A stretch of DNA of 64,000 bases, taken from NCBI RefSeq assembly GCF_001027285.1, contig NZ_CP011509.1, positions 11,804,501-11,868,500 on the forward strand. The letters are read 5' to 3'. The position numbers and the translations under genes are program-made. Below are positions 17,305 through 24,985 of the stretch, one piece after another. Within the stretch, counting starts at the first letter, position 1. Every line of letters begins with the position of its first letter. Under the pieces are notes generated by a model. That model was not told where the DNA came from. It saw only the letters and a list, made by a program, of their open reading frames with translations, and ran no database searches. This stretch comes from Archangium gephyra. Its GTDB lineage: Bacteria > Myxococcota > Myxococcia > Myxococcales > Myxococcaceae.

Positions 17305-17346
17305 GGCCGCTCCTTCAAGCACGAAACGCCACCCGGCGCATCATCC

Positions 17347-17679
17347 TCATGCGGTCACGTGCCGCGCCGCCTCCAGCGCCGTGGCCGGCGGTTCCGCCAG
17401 CGGATACGTGGCCGTGACGAGCTCCGTGTGCTTGCGCCCCGCCTCGGGCTCCAGCACCTCGCGCTCCCGTCCCGCCACGTGCACGCCCTTGCCCGACACC
17501 CGCTCCACCCGCGCCAGGGGCACCGCCCACAGCTTGCGCGAGAAGCGCTGGCGCACGAACAGCACCGTCTGCCCCACGCAGTCCACCCGACCCAGGACCT
17601 TCCCGTTCAGGTCGAACACCTTCATCCAGTGCTGGATGGACTTGCGCTGGAAAGGGGACTCCCACCACGCCTCGGCCAT
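17347..17679 (-). CDS. PRC-barrel-like hypothetical protein
   Basis: 110 residues from ATG 17679, which has GAGGTGAGG just upstream. The central segment MKVFDLNGKVLGRVDCVG followed by LWAVPLARVERVSGKGVHVAG has the beta-barrel strand pattern of PRC-barrel/DUF2171-type domains (compare the shorter protein at 31216). It is soluble and acidic at the C-terminus. It lies between the selenoprotein W-like gene and dapD on the same strand, separated from each by about 40-90 bases. Function unknown. Confidence 0.62.
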   Translation of the reverse strand: MAEAWWESPFQRKSIQHWMKVFDLNGKVLGRVDCVGQTVLFVRQRFSRKLWAVPLARVERVSGKGVHVAGREREVLEPEAGRKHTELVTATYPLAEPPATALEAARHVTA

Positions 17680-17770
17680 GGCCTCACCTCCACGTGCTGA
17701 AGGTGAGGCCCGGGTCACCCTCCGGGGAGCACGGCGCCGGGTGCCGAGCCCCCGGCCGCCTGCCCGGGGC

Positions 17771-18019
17771 TCATGAGCCCGCTTGGGGCCCGCCCACCAC
17801 CTTGGAGACCGCCGCGACGATCTCCTGCTCGGTGGGGAAGGCGACCGACTCCTTCTTCACCACGGGGGTGCCATCCACATCCACGATGAAGCTGCCGGAG
17901 GGACCCACCTTCAGCTCCGCGTCCAGGTTCAACTCCTTCTTCAATGCGGCCGCCGCACGGACGGCCCGAGGCCTGTAGCCTCAAGCACCGCAAAACGTGA
18001 TGGTGATACGGGATGCCAT
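17771..18019 (-). CDS. selW: Selenoprotein W-like (SelT/SelW/SelH family), Sec encoded by in-frame UGA
   Basis: Read from ATG 18019, with GGAGG 7 bases upstream, the frame meets TGA at 17983-17981 (codon 13), then stays open to a second TGA at 17773-17771, giving 82 residues. The N-terminus ITITFCGA-U-GYRPRA is the SelW/Rdx redox motif CxxU (Cys10, Sec13), and GAUGY matches animal SelW. The remainder (KKELNLDAELKVGPSGSFIV, then VDGTPVVKKES and PTEQEIVAAVSKVV) follows the thioredoxin-like Rdx fold and has strong third-position GC bias. A hairpin with a bulged U and a GU loop lies just downstream of the UGA. Likely role: a thiol/selenol oxidoreductase in the cytoplasm. A conventional gene caller would truncate or miss it. 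A Cys-to-stop mutation (pseudogene) is the alternative. Confidence 0.82.
17948..17966 (-). promoter_or_regulatory. SECIS-like hairpin downstream of the UGA
   Basis: On the minus strand, counting the U of UGA as 1, GGCCG (18-22) pairs with CGGCC (32-36). U23 is bulged, CC (24-25) pairs with GG (30-31), and the loop is GUGC (26-29). Bacterial SECIS elements need a stem-loop close behind the UGA with a bulged U and a GU in the apical loop, both recognised by SelB. The upper stem here (2 bp) is shorter than in E. coli fdhF, so this is a candidate, not a proof. Confidence 0.5.
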
Positions 18020-18111
18020 GGCGAGCCTCCGGTTCATGGGGCGCGAGAAGTGCGCCTCCCTGGGGTGTATCCATTGAAATAACGGGCCACGAGGAGCGTG
18101 CAAGCAGGCAA

Positions 18112-18570
18112 TCAGATGATGCCCTTCTTGAGCTTCTCCGGATCGATGAATTCCACCCGCAGGTGTGCGGGGCTCAAATGGTCGAAGTCCTTGTCTGTCG
18201 TGAGCAGGACAGCCGACTGCACGTGCGCCACAGCTGCAATCCAGACGTCGTTCTTTCCCATCGAATGGCCTGATTGGCGGCTCAGCTGGTCGAGCCTCGC
18301 ATACGCGCCAATCACCAGGGAGGACGAGATGTCCACCGTGGGAAGCTGCGCCAGCAGCGAATCGAGCCCCAGCTGTTGCTCGGGCCCCCAGCCGAACTGG
18401 AACGCCAGCGATTTGAGCTCGCCCTTGACGACCACGGGGACGAGCGCGCGAGGACGACGCGCACCGATCGCGTACTCCTGTTCGATCAACGCTCCAGCGG
18501 CTCCCTTCTTGCGCAGCAGATGAACCAGCACGTTCGTGTCGAGAACGAGCTGCTCCCCAGGCAACCTCAC
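18112..18570 (-). CDS. PIN-domain ribonuclease (VapC-like toxin)
   Basis: 152 residues forming one PIN domain, normally a Mg2+-dependent RNase that cleaves tRNA or rRNA as the toxin of type II systems. The four acidic residues are present: Asp11 in LVLDTNVLVHLL, Glu51 in VKGELKSLAF, Asp108 in GKNDVWIAAVA, and Asp126 in LTTDKDFDHL. Its ATG lies inside the end of the upstream gene (overlap 18567-18570), so translation is coupled as in toxin-antitoxin pairs. The partner is a 304-residue protein instead of a small VapB. Myxobacterial PIN proteins of this form may serve regulation or phage defence; the target is unknown. Confidence 0.82.
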   Translation of the reverse strand: MRLPGEQLVLDTNVLVHLLRKKGAAGALIEQEYAIGARRPRALVPVVVKGELKSLAFQFGWGPEQQLGLDSLLAQLPTVDISSSLVIGAYARLDQLSRQSGHSMGKNDVWIAAVAHVQSAVLLTTDKDFDHLSPAHLRVEFIDPEKLKKGII

Positions 18571-19481
18571 GACAACTCCTCCAGGGCCTGGAAGAGGGTG
18601 TCGTCCGTCTCTTCACCCGGCCAGCTCCCGAGGAGGCTCTGCCACTCTGGAGCATTCTGGTGCACCACCCCCTGGGAAGGGCCCGCCTCCCCATGGGGCA
18701 GGCGCGCCCACAAGGTGTCGCTGGCCACCGAGGAAGCGGCGTGATCCACCTCGATACGCAGTGCATCGCCCGAGGGCCTGAAGGTCACGAGTCCCTCGAC
18801 CACGACCCGCGCGCCCAGGAGTGTCTTCAAGGTCTCCAAGGTCGCGCCCACCGCGAGCCCTCGGAGCACCTTGCCGTCATCGAGCCTCAACATCAGCGCC
18901 CTGGTGCTCACCGTGAGCGCATCCAGCACTCCCGACACCCGGTCCACGCGAGGTGCGGGAGTGTCCCTGGCGAGTGCCAGGATGCGCTGCGAGCTCACGG
19001 AATCGATCATGACCATCCGCCGGCCCGTACTCTCACGGATACGGAGACTGGCCACCCCTCGGTTGGAGAGAGCATGAGTCCGGGCAAGCACCTCCAGCAC
19101 TCCGGTATCGAGCAACTCGCTGCCCCGATGCCCGTCCACCGCATCGCTCGCCGCCTCCAGGAAGGCATCGAAGGCCGTCGCATCGGGGGCGAGGATCCTC
19201 TGCTGCGAGAAGACCTCGGGAGCAACCGCGTGGAGCTCCGGGGCTGAAACGGAAAGGGAGAGCGAGCCCCGCTCGTAGCGGCCCACACGAAGATCCGCCG
19301 CGGATGCCAACCAGGAGGGCATTCCACGAGCCACACTCCGCCCCTCCACGGCGAGCCGGGTGGCCCGCTGTGCCCCTTCCACGAGCAGGTCGCAGAGGTC
19401 CCTCAGCAGGCTCAACGGCATGTCGAGGGCGTCTACCCCCTCCAGTTGCACTTCGTAGGTCCGTCTCTGCCTCGCCGCCAT
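18567..19481 (-). CDS. Hypothetical protein coupled to PIN nuclease (putative large antitoxin)
   Basis: 304 residues from ATG 19481 with GGAGG 4 bases upstream. Soluble, no signal peptide and no Cys-rich motif. The N-terminal half is rich in alpha/beta pattern (TYEVQLEGVDALDMPLSLL near the start); the second half contains a segment near 200-260 with beta-strands (RALMLRLDDGKVLRG, ARVVVEGLVTFRPSGDALRI) reminiscent of a small barrel. No AbrB, RHH or Phd DNA-binding motif is visible. Its stop overlaps the PIN start by 4 bases, so it is probably the cognate partner of the nuclease, either antitoxin or target-specifying subunit. I do not recognise the family. Confidence 0.7.
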   Translation of the reverse strand: MAARQRRTYEVQLEGVDALDMPLSLLRDLCDLLVEGAQRATRLAVEGRSVARGMPSWLASAADLRVGRYERGSLSLSVSAPELHAVAPEVFSQQRILAPDATAFDAFLEAASDAVDGHRGSELLDTGVLEVLARTHALSNRGVASLRIRESTGRRMVMIDSVSSQRILALARDTPAPRVDRVSGVLDALTVSTRALMLRLDDGKVLRGLAVGATLETLKTLLGARVVVEGLVTFRPSGDALRIEVDHAASSVASDTLWARLPHGEAGPSQGVVHQNAPEWQSLLGSWPGEETDDTLFQALEELS

Positions 19482-19596
19482 CAGGCCTCCCACGCACCCT
19501 CCATCCTGTCCCATATCAACAGCCCTTCATGCAGCCAACGACCTGCCAGGCAGGACGCATTCCAGGAGAGGATTGACGCCTGGACACATTGGAGCC

Positions 19597-21045
19597 ATGC
19601 AACCGTCCATGGCTCCCCACCGCCCGAACCTCGCCGCCGCCTACGACTCCGAGCACTTCCGCCGCCTCGGGCACCAACTGGTGGACCAGCTCGCCGACCA
19701 CCTCGCCCGCACCACCCGCCGCGAGGGCCCCGTGCTCCCCTGGGCCCCGCCCGCCACCAGCGTCGAACGCTTCCCCGCGGACTTCCCCGAGGAGCCCACG
19801 GGCGACGCCTCCGCCCTGCTCGCCCGCGTCATCGAGGGCTCGCACCACCTGCACCACCCGCGCTACGTGGGCCACCAGGTGTCCGCGCCCCTGCCGCTGG
19901 CGGCCCTGTGCGACTTCGTCTCCTCGCTGCTCAACAACGGCATGGCCGTCTACGAGATGGGGCCCGTCTCCACCGCCATGGAGCACAACGTGCTGCGCTG
20001 GATGGCCGGGGTGCTCGGCCTGCCCGAGGGCTCCGGCGGGGTGCTCACCTCGGGTGGCTCCGCCGGCAACCTCACCGCCCTGCTCGCCGCGCGCCAGGCC
20101 AGGGCCGGCTTCGATGCGTGGAATGGGGGCCCCACCGCCGGGCCGCCCCTCACCGTGCTCGTCCCCGAGTCCACCCACTACTGCGTCACCCGCTCCGTGC
20201 GGATGATGGGCTGGGGCGCCGAGGGCGTCACCCCCGTCCCCGTGGACGCGCACTACCGGCTGCGCCCCGAGGCCCTCGAGGAGACCCTCGCCGCCGCGAA
20301 GCGCGCCGGACGCCGCCCCATCGCCGTGGTGGCCAGCGCCGGCTCCACCGCCACGGGCGCCTTTGATCCCCTCGAGGCCGTGGCCGACTTCTGCGCGAAG
20401 CACGGCCTGTGGTTCCACGTGGATGGAGCCCACGGCGCCTCGGCCGCGCTCAGCCCCCGCTACCGCCACCAGGTGAAGGGAATCGAGCGCGCCGACTCGG
20501 TGGTGTGGGACGCGCACAAGCTGATGATGATGCCGGCGCTCATCACCGCCGTGCTCTTCCGCGAGGGCCATCGCTCCTTCGAGGCCTTCGCCCAGGAGGC
20601 CTCCTACCTCTTCACCGGCCAGGACACGCGGCGCTGGAGCGACGTGGCGCTGCGCACCCTCGAGTGCACCAAGGAGATGATGGCCCTCAAGCTGTACACC
20701 TGCCTCCACACCCTGGGCACGAAGCTCTTCGCGGACTCCGTCACCGACACCTTCGACCTGTCCCGCCGCTTCGCCCAGCGCCTCCAGTCCTCCGGCGACT
20801 TCGAGCTGGCCGTCCCTCCCGACTGCAACATCGTCTGCTTCCGCCACACGCCCCAGGGCGTCCCCGCTTCCGAGCTCGACGCGCTCCAGGTACGCCTGCG
20901 CGAGTCGCTCGTCACCCGCGGCGACTTCTACCTGGTGCAGACGACGCTCGGCGGGCGCGTGTGGCTGCGCATCACCGTCATCAACCCGCTCACCACCGAC
21001 GCGGACCTCGAGGCCCTCCTCGATGCCCTGCGCCGGGCCGTCTGA
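19597..21045 (+). CDS. Group II pyridoxal-dependent decarboxylase
   Basis: 482 residues from ATG 19597 (GGAG just upstream); a TTG at 19573 and ATG 19609 are alternatives. It has the PLP-binding fold of aromatic-L-amino-acid, glutamate and diaminobutyrate decarboxylases. SGGSAGNLTALLAAR near 150 contacts the PLP phosphate, HVDGAHGA near 275 holds the Asp that binds the pyridine nitrogen, and WDAHKLMMMP carries Lys308, the Schiff-base lysine. The C-terminal RITVINPLTT is also typical. The amino acid substrate cannot be fixed from sequence; 2,4-diaminobutyrate or aromatic amino acids are most common for this length. It is monocistronic, divergent from the PIN partner gene. Confidence 0.86.
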   Translation: MQPSMAPHRPNLAAAYDSEHFRRLGHQLVDQLADHLARTTRREGPVLPWAPPATSVERFPADFPEEPTGDASALLARVIEGSHHLHHPRYVGHQVSAPLPLAALCDFVSSLLNNGMAVYEMGPVSTAMEHNVLRWMAGVLGLPEGSGGVLTSGGSAGNLTALLAARQARAGFDAWNGGPTAGPPLTVLVPESTHYCVTRSVRMMGWGAEGVTPVPVDAHYRLRPEALEETLAAAKRAGRRPIAVVASAGSTATGAFDPLEAVADFCAKHGLWFHVDGAHGASAALSPRYRHQVKGIERADSVVWDAHKLMMMPALITAVLFREGHRSFEAFAQEASYLFTGQDTRRWSDVALRTLECTKEMMALKLYTCLHTLGTKLFADSVTDTFDLSRRFAQRLQSSGDFELAVPPDCNIVCFRHTPQGVPASELDALQVRLRESLVTRGDFYLVQTTLGGRVWLRITVINPLTTDADLEALLDALRRAV

Positions 21046-21181
21046 GCCCTCGGGTCACGAAACCGTGAAGAACAGGCAAAACGGATTTTTACGCTGGACC
21101 CGACTTCACGGGAAATAGTAGGAGCCTCGACGAAGCTCCCCCCACCGGCCGCCCCCGGCCGTCTTCGCGAGGCATCCCCCC

Positions 21182-21958
21182 ATGAAGTCCAGCTCCTCTC
21201 TCAAGTCCCTCCTCGGCGGTCTGGTGCTGCTGGCGGCTCCGGCCGCCCTGGCGGACAGCGCCGCGAACATCGCCCTCTTCGACTCGAGGATGGCGTCCGC
21301 GCGCACCAGCACCAGCACCAGTGGCACGACGGTCACCCGCGCGGAGATGAAGAATGCGCTCGACGCCTTGGACTCGGACTCCTGGGTGGACGCCACGGAG
21401 CACGCCTACCTGTCCACGAAGGTGGGCAACACCACCTTCCTCACCGGCCTGGCGGCGGACGCGAAGCTGTACCTCCAGCTCTTCCACGAGCTGAACGACG
21501 CGGCGGACTACGGAGCGCCGCTGAGCATGGACGCGGTGTCGGGCACGCCGGCCCAGCTCTACGGCGCGAGCGGACCGCTGGCCAGCAGCTCGCGTATCCA
21601 GGAGGGCTCCATCGCCGAGGGTGACGGCGTGGCCAATCAGGTGACGCTGATGGAGACGTACGGGTGGGCCTTCGGCAGCTCCTACGACTACCCGTACTTC
21701 TTCGAGCTCGTCAACGAGACCGAGCTGCGCACCCGGCTGCAGCAGCGCACGTACTCTGGCACGCCGACGGCGGCGGAGGTGAATGGGGCGGTGACGTACC
21801 TCAAGCAGGTGTCGGGCACCGGCCAGCGGCTCTACATCTCGAGCTGGCGCTCCATGGGCCGGGGCGGCCCGGGCGAGTCGGCGGGCTTCGTGGTGGCCGC
21901 CGTCAGCCCCGACCGGCTCTTCGTGCGCATGGTGGAAGTGCTCACCTGGGCGGAGTGA
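21182..21958 (+). CDS. Secreted hypothetical protein
   Basis: 258 residues with a Sec signal peptide (SLLGGLVLLAAPAALA, cleavage near residue 23). The mature protein is rich in Ala, Ser and Thr. It includes a Ser/Thr run (ARTSTSTSGTTVTRAEM) and a DALDSDSWVDATEHAYL segment that resembles an EF-hand-like acidic helix region, and it ends in a beta-rich LYISSWRSMGRGG...GFVVAAV domain. No Cys and no catalytic motif were recognised. An upstream 135-base region has an 8-bp inverted repeat (CCGTGAAG at 21063, CTTCACGG at 21104) that could be an operator. I know no named family. Confidence 0.65.
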   Translation: MKSSSSLKSLLGGLVLLAAPAALADSAANIALFDSRMASARTSTSTSGTTVTRAEMKNALDALDSDSWVDATEHAYLSTKVGNTTFLTGLAADAKLYLQLFHELNDAADYGAPLSMDAVSGTPAQLYGASGPLASSSRIQEGSIAEGDGVANQVTLMETYGWAFGSSYDYPYFFELVNETELRTRLQQRTYSGTPTAAEVNGAVTYLKQVSGTGQRLYISSWRSMGRGGPGESAGFVVAAVSPDRLFVRMVEVLTWAE

Positions 21959-22065
21959 CACGCCCCGGGTGACGTGGGGGCCTGTCCGGGGTCCATCCTC
22001 CCGGGCCTCCAGGCCCCACCGAAGAGTCGCGCGGGGGGCGGAAATCGGGTAGAGCCCGCTCCGCC

Positions 22066-22785
22066 ATGCTCGTCTCGGTCGTCATCCCTGTCTACAACGA
22101 GATCTCCACCCTCGCCGAACTGCTCCGCCGCGTCACCGCGGTGGACTTCCCCAAGGAGCTCGTCATCGTGGACGACTGCTCCCGCGACGGAAGCCGCGAG
22201 CTGCTCCAGCGTCTGGCCACCGAGGGCCTGTCCGTCATCGGCGGCACCCCGAAGAACCGCAACGACGTGCGCGTCCTGCTCCAGGAGAAGAACCAGGGCA
22301 AGGGCGCCGCCCTGCGCCGCGGCTTCTCCGAGTCCTGCGGGGACATCGTCATCGTCCAGGACGCGGACCTCGAGTACGACCCGCGTGAAATCCCCCGCGT
22401 CATCCAACCCATCGTCGATGGCGACGCGGACGTCGTCTTCGGCAGCCGCTTCACCGGCACGCCCCGGCGCGTCCTCTACTTCTGGCACTCGGTGATGAAC
22501 CAGCTGCTCACCATGCTCTCCAACATGACGAGCAACCTGAACCTCACCGACATGGAGACCTGCTACAAGGCCTTCCGGGCCGAGGTCCTCCGCTCGGTGA
22601 CCATCGAGGAGGACCGCTTCGGCATCGAGCCGGAGATCACCGCCAAGGTGGCTCGCGGCGGCTGGCGCGTCTTCGAGGTGCCCATCAGCTACCACGGGCG
22701 CACCTACGAGGAGGGCAAGAAGATTGGCTGGAAGGATGGCGTCCGCGCCCTCTACGCCATCGGCAAGTACGGCCTCAAGCGCTGA
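22066..22785 (+). CDS. Family 2 glycosyltransferase (dolichyl-phosphate-mannose-synthase-like)
   Basis: 239 residues forming a single GT-A catalytic domain without membrane helices. VVIPVYNE at the N-terminus, the DDCSRDGSRE nucleotide-binding Asp pair (near residue 38), QDADLEYDP with the metal-binding DxD (near 103) and VVFGSRF (near 125) follow the DPM1/Ppm1 pattern. Such enzymes transfer mannose or glucose from a nucleotide sugar to a polyprenyl phosphate at the cytoplasmic face of the membrane. A PIG-V-like mannosyltransferase at 35064 would use this type of lipid-linked donor, but the two genes are not adjacent. It is probably monocistronic. Confidence 0.87.
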   Translation: MLVSVVIPVYNEISTLAELLRRVTAVDFPKELVIVDDCSRDGSRELLQRLATEGLSVIGGTPKNRNDVRVLLQEKNQGKGAALRRGFSESCGDIVIVQDADLEYDPREIPRVIQPIVDGDADVVFGSRFTGTPRRVLYFWHSVMNQLLTMLSNMTSNLNLTDMETCYKAFRAEVLRSVTIEEDRFGIEPEITAKVARGGWRVFEVPISYHGRTYEEGKKIGWKDGVRALYAIGKYGLKR

Positions 22786-22930
22786 CGGCCCCGGGCCGGG
22801 CGCCTCCAGGTGTCCGGCGGCCAACACCCCCGGCACCTCCCTCCGGGGCGGCCCCGGCCCTTCGTCGGCCGCTCCCCCGCTCCCCTGCTCCCCAGGTGCT
22901 GTTTGGGAGGCCGGTCCCTAGCTTCGGAGC

Positions 22931-23494
22931 GTGCTACCGCGATTCCTCCTCTACGGATGTGCTGGCTGGGTGATGGAGGTGTGCTTCACCGGCATGGGCG
23001 CGGCCCTGGTGGAGCGGGACACACACGGGACGGCGAAGACGTACCTGTGGATGCACCCCATCTACGGGGCCACCGCGCTGGGGATGGAGTTCCTCCATGA
23101 CCGGCTGCGCTTCCTGCCCCGGCCCGTGCGCGCGCTCGCCTACACCGCCGTCATCTTCGGCGCCGAGTTCACCACGGGCTGGCTCCTGCGCAAGGCGCTC
23201 GGCCGCTGCCCCTGGGACTACGAGGACAAGGGCTGGAGCGTGAAGGGGCTCATCCGCCTGGACTACGCCCCCTTCTGGTACGTGGCCGGCCTGCTCTTCG
23301 AACCCGTGCGCGAGGCCTTCCTGCGCGTCACCAGCGAGGCCCTGCGCCAGACGCCCGAATACCGCCATGCCGTGGAAAATGGCGCCGTGGCCGAGCCGCA
23401 CCACCTGGCCCCCGTCTCCACCGAGCAGGAGGCCGGGGAAGCGGCGGACACCTTCCTCCTGGCCGGGGAGAGCGAGCTGCCTATGCCCCATTGA
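22931..23494 (+). CDS. CmpB-like (putative ABC transporter type IV) membrane protein
   Basis: 187 residues with GTG start at 22931. Four membrane helices are spread over residues 1-125, including LLYGCAGWVMEVCFTG and a block GRCPWDYEDKGWSVKGLIRLDY that matches the signature of the CmpB/PF06541 family of putative type IV ABC permeases. The ~60 C-terminal residues are hydrophilic and probably cytoplasmic. There is no ATPase gene alongside, and the biochemical role of the family is not established. It precedes mreB by 242 bases. Confidence 0.7.
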   Translation: MLPRFLLYGCAGWVMEVCFTGMGAALVERDTHGTAKTYLWMHPIYGATALGMEFLHDRLRFLPRPVRALAYTAVIFGAEFTTGWLLRKALGRCPWDYEDKGWSVKGLIRLDYAPFWYVAGLLFEPVREAFLRVTSEALRQTPEYRHAVENGAVAEPHHLAPVSTEQEAGEAADTFLLAGESELPMPH

Positions 23495-23531
23495 GAGGAG
23501 GCAGGGAAGCAGGCCGCCTGTGGGGAAGCCT

Positions 23532-23570
23532 CCCTCACCCTGGACCCTCTCTCAGAGGGAAGAAGGGGTG
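23532..23570. repeat. REP-like palindrome, degenerate inverted copy
   Basis: CCCTCACCC and TGGA are followed by CCCTCT (23545-23550), a CTC loop and AGAGGG (23554-23559), then AAGAAGGGG. Relative to the copies at 10550 and 24816 it is inverted and shortened (6-bp stem). It lies between the CmpB-like gene and mreB. Confidence 0.55.
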
Positions 23571-23706
23571 GCGGAGGGGAAGGACAGGGGGCCCCGTGGG
23601 CCGGACGCTCTCCGGCCGGGCCGTGCACTTGACAGTTGGCTTTTCTTCCTGCAACGGCCCCTGCGTAGTAGGTTGCCGCGCACTCACTGTCGGTGTTGGG
23701 AAATGA

Positions 23707-24771
<1,065 letters not shown>

Positions 24772-24815
24772 GCGGTCCCCGCTCGTCCGCTGTGCGTCCA
24801 CTCTCATCCCAATTT

Positions 24816-24867
24816 CCCCTCTCCCTCCGGGAGAGGGACGGGGTGAGGGTGTCTCGGGCCCCGGGTT
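24816..24867. repeat. REP-like intergenic palindrome, copy 2
   Basis: CCCTCTCCC (24817-24825), loop TCC, GGGAGAGGG (24829-24837), then ACGGGGTGAGGGTG and a CCCCGGGTT block. It matches copy 1 at 10550-10600 in stem, tail and spacing. It lies between mreB and the RCC1-repeat gene. Confidence 0.75.
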
Positions 24868-24985
24868 GGCTGGCCGGGTGCCCTGACAGCCGGGCGGATA
24901 GCCTTTCCTTGATATTCCGCCAACCTCCATGAACATGTTGGACCCCTTGCATCCGGGGACTCCCTACATGCTGAGAGGAAAGCCC

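Noticed and set aside
17981-17983. Simple pseudogene explanation for the UGA in the SelW-like gene
   Set aside because: The TGA replaces exactly the redox residue that is Sec in the family, the rest of the frame is intact and a SECIS-like hairpin follows; not fully excluded.
17715-18074. Minus-strand open frame over the selenoprotein gene in another frame
   Set aside because: Its translation has no family resemblance, while the frame with the UGA gives a complete SelW protein.
21063-21111. 8-bp inverted repeat before the secreted-protein gene
   Set aside because: 33-base spacing and no repeat elsewhere; too weak to call an operator or terminator.
23629-23634. TTGACA box upstream of mreB
   Set aside because: No -10-like hexamer at 16-18 bases; a chance match cannot be excluded.
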